64,000 bases of DNA, taken from Neurospora tetrasperma FGSC 2508. Lineage: Eukaryota > Ascomycota > Sordariomycetes > Sordariales > Sordariaceae. The position numbers and the translations under genes were made by a program. The stretch covers positions 424,886 through 488,885 of the forward strand of contig NW_009799100.1 in the NCBI RefSeq assembly GCF_000213175.1, given 5' to 3'. The notes under the pieces are model-generated. The model saw only the letters and a list, made by a program, of their open reading frames with translations. It made no database searches and was not told where the DNA came from. Shown one piece after another: positions 1-12,389 of the stretch (positions within the stretch are counted from its first letter, which is position 1; the number at the start of each line of letters is the position of its first letter).

Positions 1-2488
1 TAACATTCCAGAAGCACGAGTCACAATCTGTAACCGCACACTAGACTAGTTGTAGAGAGGTGTAATGTGGTGTGGTGTGTACCCCCATCTTAGGTCAACA
101 AGAGTTCAGCCCAGTTCGTCATCCGTCCCCTGAAAATGGAATGGCTTCCAGGTGGTGGGTAGGTGATTGGCACGGGAGGAAAAGGAAACATGGAAATTGA
201 CAACATGAATGGAAACCCCGCGTGCTCCTCGTCATTTTTGGATGAAGCAGCAGAACGAAGGAGCTACAAGAGAAGAAGTGGAAGCTGGGAAAGAAAGCTG
301 GGCATCTGCAACGATTCCTCCTTGCCCACCGCTCCAACGTTACTTGGCGTAGTACTTGTAGGTAGGTGGTCACTGGACTGGACCAGTGATTCGGGACAGC
401 TTCCACCTCCAGCTTCCAATCTTCCAACAAGAACGAAGGAACATCATCTTGCGAGCTTCTGCTTGATTCAGTTTTCCAAAGTGGAAGCTCCAACAACGAA
501 ACGACGAGGAACCAGTGTTCATCCAATCACAGCTCAATGATAAGAAAAGGCGGAGCCCCACGTGTCTGCATTCTTCCTGTGCAGTGCACCTGAAGAAAAT
601 GCGGGGTGGGCATTGATAGCAGCCAGGCCAACAGCTGAAGCTCGGCAGGGGCCCCGGGGGGGGGCGGTCATCGAGGGGCAGAGACCAGAGACCAGAGACA
701 CCATCAGTCATGAGATTGGATAAGAAAGTCAACAAGTGGCCAATGGGGCGGTGAGGAGTGCCTGATTATGTATAGATAGGCTGAAGACGGGTTTACCTGT
801 CATATACCGGTGCCAAGGGATTGGAGAAAGTGCAGTGCAGTGGTGATACGACGGAAAGCGGTTTGAGGCGGATGTACAGTACCTTTGGTGGGGTAGCGGG
901 GGTTTCTTTCATCTTCTCGAATGGAAAGCGAAGGGGAGATCTGGGAACAATGAACAGATGAAGTCCATTTCGGTGATGGGAGGACAGAGGACAGAGGGGA
1001 GCAAAGCAGATAGAGGTAAGATGGATTGGATGGATGAAAACACCAGCACGAAGGAAAGGAAGTCAGAATAAGCATTCATGAGGTGTATCCCCAGCTTCCC
1101 TTGTGAATCTCCACGGCGGGAGATCAGAGGTCAACAGCGCAGTAGCGTGTCACTGCACCTTCCTTCGTCGGGTCTCACTGCGAGCACTCTCCACTAACAA
1201 AAGCTTGGAATCACCACTTCTGACCCTTTGTGACCTTTTGGAGGGGTGTGAATGGTGGTTGCAGGGAAGCACAAGGGGAGGATGGGCCGATGACCAGTGG
1301 AACCCTATTCCTCCATCGATTCTTCCAGGTTGATCCAAGGATGGAAAGAGAAGCTCATGCGGATAATCCGAGACTTTCACGTCGTGTGTCTTTTGTTTCT
1401 GACATTCCGCCTCGGTCACGGATGATGAGATTGCTATCACGAAACAGAAATACACACACACCGCAAAAACACAAACACATCAGATCATGATTGGACCGAT
1501 CACCGGCCCTTCTTTCAGTCGTGTTCCAAATTCATCCCACTCGAACAATTCAAGCAGCCAAGCCACTCTCCATCAAACGATGGGTTCAAAGGAAACACGC
1601 TCTATGTAGTGTACGCCCTCGATGCCTCGGGGGTAAACGGGGCCTCGGAGGCAACCGAATGGCCAATGCGCGGGCAATACGGATACAAGGTGGTGGTCGT
1701 GAAATGGGGACGTAGGGGGGAGGAAAAGCAACCATGTTCAGTTCAGACACAAGTGACCCGCCTGGATTATGGACTCGATGCTATTGTTAGAGGTACACAT
1801 CTTTTGTCGGTATCGTATCTTTTGCGGTTCGTATCAGGTCACCTAGTCCCATCAAGATGGACCCCGCTACCTCATCATAGCTACCTCATACCTCTACACC
1901 CTACACCGCGCCAAATAGCTACACACTAGAAAAAGTCTAGACCCAAGGCAAACGCAGTGACATGTTCGGATGGGATCGGATGGTAACGTGAAAGTCACGG
2001 GCGGGCAGCACCATGTTGGTTTCCAGACCGCACCGCAGCATGGGCACACACTGCTGGCTGGCTGACTGCGCCGCAACCGTGAAGGGAAGCGAGCGAGTTT
2101 CCTTATCTTTGACCCGTTCCCGTCGCCAGGAACGCGCGCGTCCTTTTTTCTCTCTCACCTCTTCTATCTCTCCCTTCCATTCCGTTTTCTCTTTGTTCTC
2201 CATCACCACTCAGTCTTTGTGAACACGTTCAGCGTTGGGACGTGATTGTTTTTTTCGTCTTGCGACTGCGACTTGCGACTTGCGACTGCTGCTGCTGCTG
2301 CTACGTGCTAGCGAGGTGTTGGGACTTTTGCGACATCATACATACCATTACCATTACAGACCTAATACTTACACAACTCACACACCACAATGGTTCGTCA
2401 CCGCCGCTATCAAAACCACCACTGCTTCTTCTTCTGGATTCCAGTTCAGACCTTGAAACCACACAATCGAGAACAAACAGGTTAACAG
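1..2488. other. Intergenic region upstream of glutamine synthetase
   Basis: No protein family is recognisable in any frame here. The open frames are short, overlap on both strands and lack conserved motifs. The last ~350 bases (about 2130-2488) are pyrimidine-rich with scattered ACACAAC and CATTACC tracts, as expected of the promoter and 5' leader of the following gene. One TAGAGGTA octamer lies near 1791. A G-run is present near 655. Confidence 0.6.
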
Positions 2489-4211
2489 ATGGCTTCACAA
2501 CAGGCTACCAAGGAGTCCTTCGCGTCCAATGCGGCCATCTTGGCCAAGTTCCGCGATCTCGACCAGCACGGCAAGAGTGCGTTTATGTCCGCCTTTGTGG
2601 TGTTGTTATACCATACTAAACACTGACATTTGACGTCAAAATAGTCATGGCCGAGTACATCTGGATTGATTCTGAGGGTATTTATTTTTCCACCCGATTG
2701 TCAAAAGAAAAGAATGGCAAATTGACAGGCAATCTTTCAAACTTACAGGCAACACCCGCTCAAAGTCTCGCGTACGTCTCATCTTATCGCCACCCTGCTC
2801 GGGATCAGACCACCACCACCCATCTCCCGTCACCACCGCAGCAATTGGGATTTGCGCAATCACCAAGAGGAATTGACCAAAGGGGAAATCAACACTAACT
2901 TTTCCATTATGAACAGACGCTCGATGAAAAGCCAGAGGGCTACAAGCCCGAGGAGCTCCCCATCTGGAACTTTGACGGTAGCTCAACAGGCCAGGCTCCT
3001 GGTGACAACTCGGATGTTTACCTGTAAGTCATTATGCGCTTGATGATGATGAAACTGGCGTGTCAATCACTGACCACCACCATCACTTTACAGGAAGCCA
3101 GTCGCCGTCTACCCCGATCCTTTCCGCCCTCCCAACAGTAAGCCACCAGCCCATCTTGCAATTTGCACGTCGTCTTGTTGCTAACTGTACATGTAGACAT
3201 TCTTGTCCTCGCCGAATGCTGGGATGCCGACGGTACCCCCAACAAGTACAACCACCGCCACGAGTGCGCCAAGCTCATGGAGCTTCACGCCAAGCACGAG
3301 CCTTGGTTCGGTCTCGAGCAAGAATACACCCTTCTCGATTTGAATGATCGTCCCTACGGCTGGCCTCAGAACGGTATGCCTTTCCCATCGGCTCATCCAT
3401 GCCAATGTTCAGACACACACTAACAACATGCAGGCTACCCCGCCCCGCAAGGTCCTTACTACTGCGGCGTTGGCGCCGGCAAGGTGGTGATGCGCGACAT
3501 TGTCGAAGCGCACTACCGCGCCTGCCTGTACTCCGGCATCAAGATCTCGGGTACCAACGCCGAAGTTATGCCTGCCCAATGGGAGTTTCAAGTCGGCCCC
3601 TGCGTCGGCATCGAGATGGGCGACCAGCTCTGGCTCGCCCGTTTCTTGTTGCACCGCGTAGCTGAGGAGTTCGCCGTCAAGGTGTCGCTCGATCCCAAGC
3701 CCATCCCTGGCGACTGGAACGGTGCCGGTCTACACAGCAACTTTTCGACAGTCGAAATGAGGAAGGAAGGTGGCATGAAGCAGATCGAGGCGGCCATCAA
3801 GAAGTTGGAGGGAAGGCACAAGGAGCATATTGCTGGTGAGTTTGCCCGATCATTGGAGTGGAATGTGTCGATGGTTAATGCAGGGAAACAGTCTACGGCG
3901 AAGGCAACGAGAAGCGCCTCACCGGTCGTCACGAGACGGGTGCCATCGACACCTTCACCTACGGCGTGGCCAACCGTGGCGCGTCCATCCGTATCCCTCG
4001 CGAGTGCGCCGCCAAGGGCTACGGTTACTTTGAGGATCGTCGTCCTGCTTCCAACGCGGATCCTTATCTCATTACTGGCATCATCAGTACGTTTTTCTCT
4101 CTTCTTACTACCCTCTTTCTGTCCTATACTTCACAGCCAGGTACTGACTTTATACTTCTCCACTTAGTGGAAACCTGCTTCGGCGCGGTTGACGATACGG
4201 TTGAGGCCTAG
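2489..4211 (+). CDS. Glutamine synthetase (eukaryotic GSII type)
   Basis: This enzyme makes glutamine from glutamate, ammonia and ATP and is the main cytosolic ammonia-assimilating enzyme in fungi. I place nine exons: 2489-2576, 2645-2677, 2749-2771, 2917-3023, 3094-3137, 3197-3373, 3434-3835, 3892-4086 and 4168-4211. They give 370 residues, the usual length for fungal GSII. The phases join cleanly. Exon 3 is only 23 bases and restores the GNTRSKSR segment. Family signatures seen include [13 protein letters not shown], the glutamate-rich [33 protein letters not shown] for ATP and substrate binding, and [17 protein letters not shown]. The C-terminus ([13 protein letters not shown]) is complete. 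The ATG follows GTTAACAG and is the only start giving the conserved N-terminus. No frameshift is seen. Neurospora has more than one glutamine synthetase gene; I do not assign which one this is. Confidence 0.96.
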
Positions 4212-4953
4212 AAGGCGTGTCCCTCCAAGACAAGACAGTCAGACGTTCGAAGATATGAGAGGCAAGGAGAGTTACAGTTCCGGGATACAGCACGGACGGA
4301 TGAAGATGGATGATATGAGGGCAATGATGGATCAGGGACGATGATGATGATGATTGAAACGAGAAGGAGAAGGATGACGACGATCCGTGGCTATGGGTGG
4401 CTTGGAGTCAATTGAACCTGCAATGCTTTATTGTCTTTAACAGCGTAGGTCTGGATGGATGGAATGGAGAACAAAGAAAGTTAAACTCATACAAGGTCGT
4501 TGACCGTTTGACAAATGGTTAACAACTTCAGCGGCACCCTGATACTGTAATGGACCAAGCACCACAAGGTTGAAGCCATGGCAAAGACAGACCAAATGTC
4601 GAGTTTTATAGCGACAGAAATGAACATGGAAGAGATACTTGATAGACGCAGATCGGCGATAATGCCGAGACGGGACGGGACCCCCACGCCCTCCCGCACC
4701 CGCCAGGGTTAACGGACCCCATAAAACCCCGGGAAGGATGACGCGAGATAGCGCCAGACTAACCCCGCATCGCACTACGGGGATGCCGCTGTCGCCGGGG
4801 TGTCTTCCGTCTTGAAGATTGGTAATCATTCGTCGTCCTTGAATTCCATTAACAATTCCGTGTCCGTCTCCGATTCAACTTCATCCAGTGAGCAACAACA
4901 TTAACATCAACACAACACCACGGCCACACCAAAAACACCACAACAACCTCACA
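4212..4953. other. Intergenic: glutamine synthetase 3' end and dehydrogenase promoter
   Basis: This spacer lies between two tandem plus-strand genes. The first half contains GATGATGA-type tracts (around 4300-4390) that probably belong to the 3' UTR of glutamine synthetase. The final ~100 bases are AC-rich (AACATCAACACAACACC), typical of a fungal 5' leader. I see no coding motif in either strand. Confidence 0.55.
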
Positions 4954-6230
4954 ATGACGCTCATCAAATTCTCCTCCCTCGACAACGAAAGAAAAACGAA
5001 CCCAACCCTCAAAGGCCACAAACTCGTCTTCATCACTCCCTGGGAACCAAACACAGACTACATCGACTCTCTCCAGAAACAGTTTCCCGACTTGGTCATC
5101 GAATGCCACAAATCCGAATGGAGGGCCCCCGGAACCGGAGCAGGGGAGTCTCCCTTCCCCATCGAACAGTGGAAAGACGTCACCATCGCCTTGACTTTTA
5201 CCTATCTCCCGCAACCCAAAGATGCGCCCAAGCTGCAGTATGTCCAGCTAATCAGCGCCGGAGCGAACCATATCTTGGATCATCCGCTTTTCAAAGAGAC
5301 CGAGGTCGAGTTTTGTACTGCTAATGGTGTTCATGGGTTTGTTTTTCCCTTTCCCCCCTTTTTCCCTTTTTTCCCTTTCTTTTCCCTTCTCCAACCCGTG
5401 ACTACCCACTAACCAGACATGCGGTGCGGCGGGACAGCCCCCAAATCTCCGAATGGCTCCTCCTCACCTATCTTGCCTTCAACCACCACCTCCCCCACTA
5501 CCTCTCCCTACAACAACAAGCCCACTGGTCCCGCGACAAGTCCGATTCCATCCAGGACGCCACCGCCAAAACCGTCGGTATCCTCGGCTACGGCGCCATC
5601 GGTAGGCAAACTGCCCGTCTCGCCGTCGCCATGGGCATGAACGTCCACGCTTTCACGTTGCACCCGCGCCCGACGCCCGAATCGCGCAAAGACCGAAGCT
5701 GGGCCCCCTCCGGGATGGGTGATCCGGAGGGTATCTTTCCCTCTAAATGGTTTTCTGGTTCCTCCAAAGAGGACCTACACACCTTTTTACGCAGCGGGTT
5801 AGATCTCCTGGTGGTTTCCACCCCTTTGACGCCAGGGACGAAGCACTTGTTGGGTAAAGAGGAGTTTGCACTTCTTTATGAGGCTTCTCCTACTGTTAAG
5901 GTTGTGGATGAAGAGACGGGAAAACTGGAGGAAAGGGGGAGGACGTTTGTTAGTAATATTGCGAGGGGCCCGGTGGTGGATACGGATGAACTGATTGAGG
6001 CGTTGGAAAAGGGGTGGATTAGAGGTGCGGCGCTGGATGTTACGGACCCGGAGCCACTGCCGGATGGACATAGGCTTTGGAAGACGAAAAACGTGATTGT
6101 TACGCCGCATGTGAGTGGGGCGAGTACGAGGTATAATGAAAGGGTGTTGGCGATTCTGGAGGAGAATCTGGGGAGGGTGGGGAGGGGGGAGAGGTTGGTT
6201 AATGGGGTTAGTAGGCGGGAGGGGTATTGA
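4954..6230 (+). CDS. D-isomer-specific 2-hydroxyacid dehydrogenase (NAD(P)-dependent)
   Basis: This protein belongs to the D-2-hydroxyacid dehydrogenase family, which interconverts 2-oxo acids and D-2-hydroxyacids (glyoxylate/hydroxypyruvate reductase-like). There are two exons, 4954-5336 and 5438-6230, giving 391 residues. The 101-base intron has a GTTTGT donor and an ACAG acceptor; this acceptor restores the conserved NGVHG-PQISEW junction, whereas the earlier CCAG would add nine unconserved residues. The Rossmann motif GILGYGAIGRQTARLA is near residue 180. The catalytic triad is visible as Arg in NIARGPVVDTDEL, Glu in DVTDPEPLP and His in VTPHVSGAS. An insertion after the cofactor domain (about FTLHPRPTPESRKDRSWAPSG) makes it longer than the ~320-residue bacterial forms, as in many fungal homologues. 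The substrate cannot be inferred. The start has a good ACAATG context. Confidence 0.92.
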
Positions 6231-7386
6231 TGCTGATGGAGAGGAGGGATAACTTAAAGGGGTGTTGGATGGTTCCTTTGCGAGGGAGTTGGACAGATGG
6301 GAGTTATGGAGGTGATGTTTGTTAGATCTTAGATGGCCGGCAGGAGAATATGAAAGAGGTTGTGGTCGTGACCGGTGGCTCCCGTCGCTACCTGGTGTTT
6401 GCGTGTGCTCGTGTGATTTTGCATGCAGGTAAACACTGACTCTTTTCAGGCAAAGAGAAAACAAGAAAGATCTGTGTTTGCTAGCCCAAGCAGTGCCCCT
6501 GTAACTTGAGATCTTCTGCGCGAATGTTGATCTGATCCAAGTCTGGCCTTGCCAAGGTATGCTCCTTCCATCCTTCGGTCCTTCTCTTTACCGCAAGTGC
6601 TAACCGTTTCACGGCCTTGCTGTCACCGGGAGTATAGCTCACCATAAGAAGAAGAATGATAGGATCGATGACTGCCCTGCCTGTTGTCTAACGTCGACTG
6701 CCACAGTCTTCATCGAGGGAGCTCACTCTTCACCACCCATCCCATGCATGCTCCTCCGTTCAACACTCAGCGCCCGCTCTTCACCGACTAAAGAGGTCGA
6801 CGACTGTAACCAAGTCCAACTCTTTAAATGACGAGAAAACTTGCCGTCTATCCTCGCAAATGTGCTCTTCTTTCCATACCCTTACTGCCAAAAAGCATGT
6901 TCTTTCCTTTAAACTGGGGACACCTAGACGATTTCCTGCAGCCACCGCTCTTGGCTCTCGTCAACTTCAGACGGAGCATGTGGTAGTCCCGAAAACAGCT
7001 TTGGCACCTATAAGACGACTGGTTTCCGCGGGCGAGATGAACGATTTCTTTCGGTCCAGATCGGTACCGCTGTTTTATCCCCTTTGTCTTTTACTTCAAA
7101 GCCCACAAATCTACAGCGCTTCCTTCTCAGTCCCTTCCTTCTTCGAGCTTACAGGATACATCTACATCACGACATTACCGCTTTTCCATCTTCTTTTCCC
7201 TTCAAACCGACTACGCACCACTCGCGCGCTTCGCCAGCAACTTTTCCAAATGAACTCCATGGCGGAGCCACTTTCGAAGTACCAACCGTCTCTGAATTGG
7301 TATCGCTTCCGATTTGGGATGGTGCGCATTGCGCGCCAAACTCTAGGCCGAACTCTAGGCCGAACTCCTCATCCTCATGACCAAAA
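6231..7386. other. Intergenic with no supported gene
   Basis: This follows the dehydrogenase stop. An open plus frame around 7084-7380 (ending in NSRPNSRPNSSSS then TGA) lies just before the glutamine-repeat relic and may be part of it. It has no ATG in a coding context and no family motif. The rest shows scattered stops in all frames and no recognisable regulatory or RNA signal. Confidence 0.5.
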
Positions 7387-8330
7387 ATGGCCGGCAACAG
7401 TAACGCCAGCATCAACAGCAACAACAACAGCTGGAACAGCAACAGCTGGAACAGCAACAGCTGGAACAGCAACAGCTGGAACAACAGCAGCTGGAACAAC
7501 AGCAGCTGGAACAACAGCAGCTGGGACAACAGCAGCTGGGACAACAGCAGCTGCAACCAAACATCTACACCAGCTCAGTTTCGAGAACCAGCAGCTGCGG
7601 TGCTTCGGCATCTGCGGGCGACTTCTGGAAATCCTCTCGACTCATATTTTCCTAGAGCTCTCCTGATTCTGACGAGTGTCCTTCCTATACCTTCTCTTCT
7701 CCGAAGCAGTTTCTCACAAAGCGAGACTTTGTGGAGAGGTTATCATCAACATCGCTTCTTCAGCGCCATCAATGATCAAACCGGGCTTCGGGGACGACGG
7801 AGCCTGGAGCCCTCCTGATTCTGAAGGTCCCGATCTCGACACCTTGTCAGTGCTCTCAGATTTCTACCATCACCGGCGGACGACGAGATAGACTGGTCTT
7901 CAGACGAGAATTTTGAGAGTCTGGCTCATCAGCTCACGACGATCGGAGAGCCGCAAGTCCGACTTGGTGCCGGTGGAAGCTTCAAGGCTTTCCGAAGCAA
8001 AGGAGAAGACATGCCTTGTTGAGGAAATCAGGACATGGACCGGCTCCAGACGGCCAGGCCCCAATCCGACTCCCACAGAGCAGTGCCCAACCCGGGACCG
8101 GAAGGCCGCTGCTACAGATAGAATCTTTCCATGTGGCAGGCATGCGGAAAGTGCTGCATGACAGCAATGGAAAGTCAAGATCGACTTCGGCACGTAGAGG
8201 TAACGTGTCCGGTAGAAATTCTGCGCAAGAAGGTGCACTTCGCAGAGGGGACGAAACCCCCGATGCCAGACACTCTGAAGGGTCTTTCTCTATTAGCGAC
8301 ATTCTCCTTCAAGGTTCACCACTCTTCAAG
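7387..8330 (+). pseudogene. Decayed gene with glutamine-rich repeat and frameshifts
   Basis: Coding-like segments occur one after another on the plus strand but in different frames. The first is a QQQLE repeat (from about 7409) ending with FWKSSRLIFS and a stop near 7655. Next is SSPDSDECPSYTFSSPKQF, then LTKRDFVERLSSTSLLQRH (about 7654-7770). A shifted IKPGFGDDGAWSPPDSEGP reading to about 7885 follows. Another shift gives DDEIDWSSDENFESLAHQL (about 7876 on), running to a stop near 8021. Further open stretches run to about 8330. No intron consensus fits the switches, so I read them as small indels in a dead gene. The family is unknown. It could instead be a fast-evolving orphan gene with introns I failed to place. 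Confidence 0.35.
7429..7553 (+). repeat. 15-base tandem repeat (CAGCTGGAACAGCAA)
   Basis: There are about eight imperfect copies of a 15-base unit, with later copies drifting to CAGCTGGGACAACAG. All three plus frames are open through it: QQQLE, NSNSW and TATAG/TAAGT-type readings. Only the QQQLE reading resembles ordinary fungal protein. Confidence 0.85.
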
Positions 8331-9914
8331 AAAGCCAAGGCATGTGCCATAACTTACTGCTGGGTTGTGATATAGTCTCCATGATGTGTATATAAACCCA
8401 GGATCCCCCCGCCTTTGGAGCAGTCTTGTTTTCACCATCTTTATCCGCTCCGGGTTTCTTCTCACCATCCTTCGCTTCACCAAAATCTGTACCCTCCCAC
8501 AAGCGGTTCCCACAAGCGGTTTCCACCAACAGCCCCACGACTTCCACTGACAGCTCCCAAATTATATGAGTCATCCGATCTGTCGTTCTGCTACTATCGC
8601 AGACACTATCGACACGATCATCGACGACATTGGATTCAAGATCTACGACACGATAAAGCATCTTGACATCTTTTATCCCGGGCGGATTATCGTCTGATCT
8701 TTGACGGCTTTGGCGGGTGCTGAATTACTGTGCGCTCCCCGCTACATCCTCGCCACCAGAACCAACTGAACCCTCCTGCTACTGCCATCTTTGGGGAAGA
8801 AGGAAGGATGAAAAACTCTGCTGATGCTGGGTACTTCCGTCAGATTGTTTTGGTTCCTCTTCTCTAAAAAGACTCTCTGGAGTATTCAACCTCTGCCAAT
8901 CTACAGCCGACATGAGGCGACGACTACCACTAGGGCAAAGGCAGAACAAGCAGAACAAGCAGAACAAGCAGAATCCGCAGAACAAGCAGAACAAGCAGAA
9001 CAAGCAGAACCCGCAAATCCACCAGTTCATCGACCCCAATGTAGAGAACGTCGAGTATCTCCTGGATATCAGAACGAGGGAAAGGCAGAGGCATGGCTTC
9101 CTGCATTCACTTCACCATGGCCAGATCCTATCGGTGCTGTGTGTCAATTGGTGTTGCTTGAGTTGGTAACAGGTTGTTTCGAATGTCTGACCGCAACCCG
9201 TCTCTGTACACTCAGAAGGCCTTTCGGTGCTGTCTGTCTCTCGGCGGTGGAGGAAGAGAGTCGAGTTGGTTTTGGCCTTATAATCGCAATTCGGCTCTGT
9301 AGACGTACACTTATAAGGCTTTTCGCGCTCGGAGTCAGGGTGCTCAAGAGTCTGGAGTACGAACTTGGGCTGCTCGCTCGGGTCAGCTTCGCCAAGTTAC
9401 TTACCCATCAATCAAATGCCTTGAGGAGCTTCTTCGAGAGAAAGACCCTGGGCAGGGGCGCAGGCAGACAAGTGGTTCCAACTATCAAAGTTGTTCGACT
9501 CAGACAACAACTGAGAACACCACCTCGACCTATCGGCTTCAGTTTCCTAACAGTCTCAGTGGCGGCTTGCATCGTTCTCCTTGCTTGATGCTACGGGTCA
9601 GTCATGCTCTGCAAACCTCAAGGAAGGGAAGCAACTGTCCACAGAACTTCCCAAACTGATGAGAGAGGGGGTTTCTGCTGCCAACTTGATCACATGGGCA
9701 TTCACCTGCCCTTATCGTACCTTTGGCCGCTGTCCGTCCCAGGGCCCATCTTCCAATGATGACCCGCGGTAGCGAAAGGGGTCCGCTCCCCTCTTTGCCT
9801 GGAGATCGTTCAACGCAAGAGGCACCACGCAGCTTTCACCTCACCATACTTCCAAGAAACTAACCCATGTCAAGTTCCCCGACAGCAGCGACCAGTGTAA
9901 ACTAAGCAAACGCG
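8331..9914. other. Gene-poor tract with coding-like fragments
   Basis: Short open stretches read as protein without a start, for example ATIADTIDTIIDDIGFKIYD on the plus strand at about 8593-8655. A TATATAAACCC box lies near 8388, but no convincing gene follows it. I recognise no family. The stretch lies between the glutamine-rich relic and the first SNF2-like fragment, so it is probably part of the same decayed block. Confidence 0.4.
8941..9014 (+). repeat. 9-base tandem repeat (GCAGAACAA)
   Basis: There are about eight copies of a 9-base unit with two variant units (GCAGAATCC, GCAGAACCC). It is open in several frames (QNKQNK, AEQAEQ, and CLFCLF on the other strand), which inflates the apparent open reading frames here. 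Confidence 0.85.
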
Positions 9915-10469
9915 ATGTCTCACATAGCGTCGAACTCCCTGAACCAATCCGCTCACTACCGACTGTCACTCGCATGCGCGCCCGCTCCCATCCGCAGCGA
10001 CCATTCAACGGCGGTCCTCACGGATGAGGCTGGCCATTTCGAGGTCCCGCAAGGACTGCTCGTTATGAGGGAGTTCACCCCCCTGCCTCGCCAGAGAGGT
10101 CTCCGTGTCAGCGGAGAAGACATATGGGCCTGGAATATCTCCCTCGGTGGGGCCGGCACGTGTCGACCCCAACGCGATATTGCCATATCTGCGAGTGTTA
10201 AAGTACATATGCAAATGTCTGGAAGATTCGCACCCAGTCGTCGGCATGGTAGCCGCCATACAACACGACGCCGTCCTGCTCAACGCGCCTCGGGAAGCGC
10301 GGCGGGCCTTGATGGTTCGGCCGTGTTGTACAACGATGGAGCGCGATGAACATGGTCGCGGAGATCGACTCGAGAACCATGATCATGTTCAGCTTTTTTG
10401 CTCGATGTTTCATTCCGGTCAGTTCCAGGTAGAACGAGGGCGTGTTGTTGACACCTGATACCAAAGAAA

Positions 10470-10620
10470 CGCCGACATTGACGTACTAATCTTCATCTTG
10501 AGTGTTCACACAGCATGCTGCATGCCATATCGGAACCGGTTTCAGTTACGTCTGGAACCAAAACACCATCCTACAATACATGGGTCGACTGTACCGTATT
10601 GGTCAGAGGGGGGTGCCGCC
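10470..10620 (+). pseudogene. SNF2-family helicase C-lobe fragment, copy 1
   Basis: The plus strand reads NADIDVLIFILSV (about 10472-10510). After one frame change it continues IGTGFSYVWNQNTILQYMG then RLYRIGQ (about 10529-10608). This matches the end of the SNF2_C module: the hydrophobic strand before motif V, then the W-N-x(n)-Q-x(2)-G-R-x(2)-R-I-G-Q arginine-finger motif VI. No helicase N-lobe, start or downstream domain can be read around it, and stops flank it. I call it a dead fragment. The same motif recurs inverted near 12.4 kb. Confidence 0.55.
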
Positions 10621-12389
10621 ATCCAAACCACTCAAGCACCTGAACAATTGTTGGAGCCCTGGGTTAAAGATGAAGCGTGGCATCCACGCCCTCTGCGACC
10701 GCCTTAGCATCGATCTTTGCTCGGGAGCCGTCTGAGCCGTCCGTGCGGAGGGTCGCCTACAGGTTTCGTTGTACGGCTTCAAAAACGTCACCCATCCGAT
10801 CTGATGTTATATAAACCTTACAAAAACAACGATTTCATGTTCCGTCCCGTTGCGTCCATGTCGGATTCCTTGTTATTGTTGAGGGCCGTGACGGTGGTTA
10901 CTCGAAGGGAATTGGAAGGGATGTTTGAAAGGCTTGGGTTGGGCAATTCCCCAAAATTGACGATGAGGAGCTTCACTGGTTGGTAAAGGCAGTAGAAGCG
11001 GTGTATGGGCTTTTGGACGTTATCCCCAAGTAGAATTCTAATTACCTAGGTCTCTGAGATTTCAGTCTACAGCTTCCACGCACACGAAGACGCATGGCTC
11101 AAACATCCCATGTTGACGACTCCGTCATGGAGTCCGTTCCTTGCGTCGTTCACTCTCGATCACCATCATCAACTTCATCAACATCATGGCATCCGAGTTA
11201 AGCATACCTCTATCTAGAGGTACCTGGATTGATACACGAAGCCCCCACCCAATTCAAGCAAACAATACAAGCAACACCAAGACTAACAGCCTTGGAAGTC
11301 CGTTTCCTCTCTCCTTCTTACCCCGTCCAGATGTTCTGGCATCATAGCTGTCTTCAAATCCAGACCATGGGCGAGGTCTCCAGGCGCGATGAGTTCCCGG
11401 ACGTACGAATCACGACGGTGCCTTCATCACTAGAATGTATCCTTCTTCTCCGCGGCGTGATATTACATACTTCATCAATGAAGTGGTTCACGTCTGTGCC
11501 GCGTCGACCGGCTGGTATGGCCACGTCCGGGAGTGACGGTTTTGATAAATGGTTTGGATGATATGGTCAACGAAAAACGAGATGAAAAAGGGAAGATACC
11601 TTGCGACGACAAGCTGGGAAGTCGTCACTCGGGTCTGGAGATACCGGAGATTTGGTGACGGCGAGGTGCCCATTTCGTCTGATTCACGTGTGTTGATCGG
11701 TTGGGGCGTTCTTCCGTTATCGTCCTGCGGTGGGTCCCTGGATGTCGGTCTTGTCTGCCAGATGTTTTCGCATCGGAGTCTGAAGGGGACCGGTGAATTG
11801 GTGCCCTAGAGAGGGTGCTGGTGCCTTGGAGAGAGCTGGCCTTTGGAACGGCAACCATCCAAGGTTTAAAGACCACGAGAGACGAAGAGAAAGAACTCTC
11901 CTCGCTGATGACACTCGCATTGATCACTAGAGAGGTGCGGCGGCAGGGAGAGGGTAGGTGTCAAGGCTAACGGCATCCCTTCCGTTGAAAGGGGTGAATA
12001 GGGCCTTGTTCACGTCGGTATAGGTACCTTACTAAGTCCGTCGCTGTCGTCGTCCAAGGGATCTGCAAATCCTAGGTACTCTACCTCTACACTTTTGAGT
12101 TTGGTTTAACCCCTCTGGTCGCCGTTGTGCCTGGAGTGCTTTCGCCCAAAGGGCCGTCGTGATTGAGTTGACGGGGCTGACTTACGCTAGGCGGGCATTG
12201 AAGCGAATGTGTTGCGGCGTGGAGCGAATGAGGTGTGAACAAAAACGACAACAAAGTTCCTAACTATGTTGAAGAGAAAGGAATTTGGATGAGAGATTGG
12301 GCCAGGGGGGCGGGAGAGGGATCTTAAGGGGTAGCTTTCTGGGTGTCCCAACGGATCATGGCGTTTATGGCAGGCGCAGGGGCATTTGG
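10621..12389. other. Unassigned sequence between the two SNF2-like fragments
   Basis: I see only short frames with no motif. One stretch around 11229-11561 is open on the plus strand (110 codons) but has no recognisable domain. It could be part of the same relic or random. TAGAGGTA occurs near 11216. Confidence 0.45.

Noticed and set aside
5799-6464. Minus-strand open frame of 221 codons
   Set aside because: Antisense to the dehydrogenase C-terminus; no motif, Pro/His/Arg-rich shadow.
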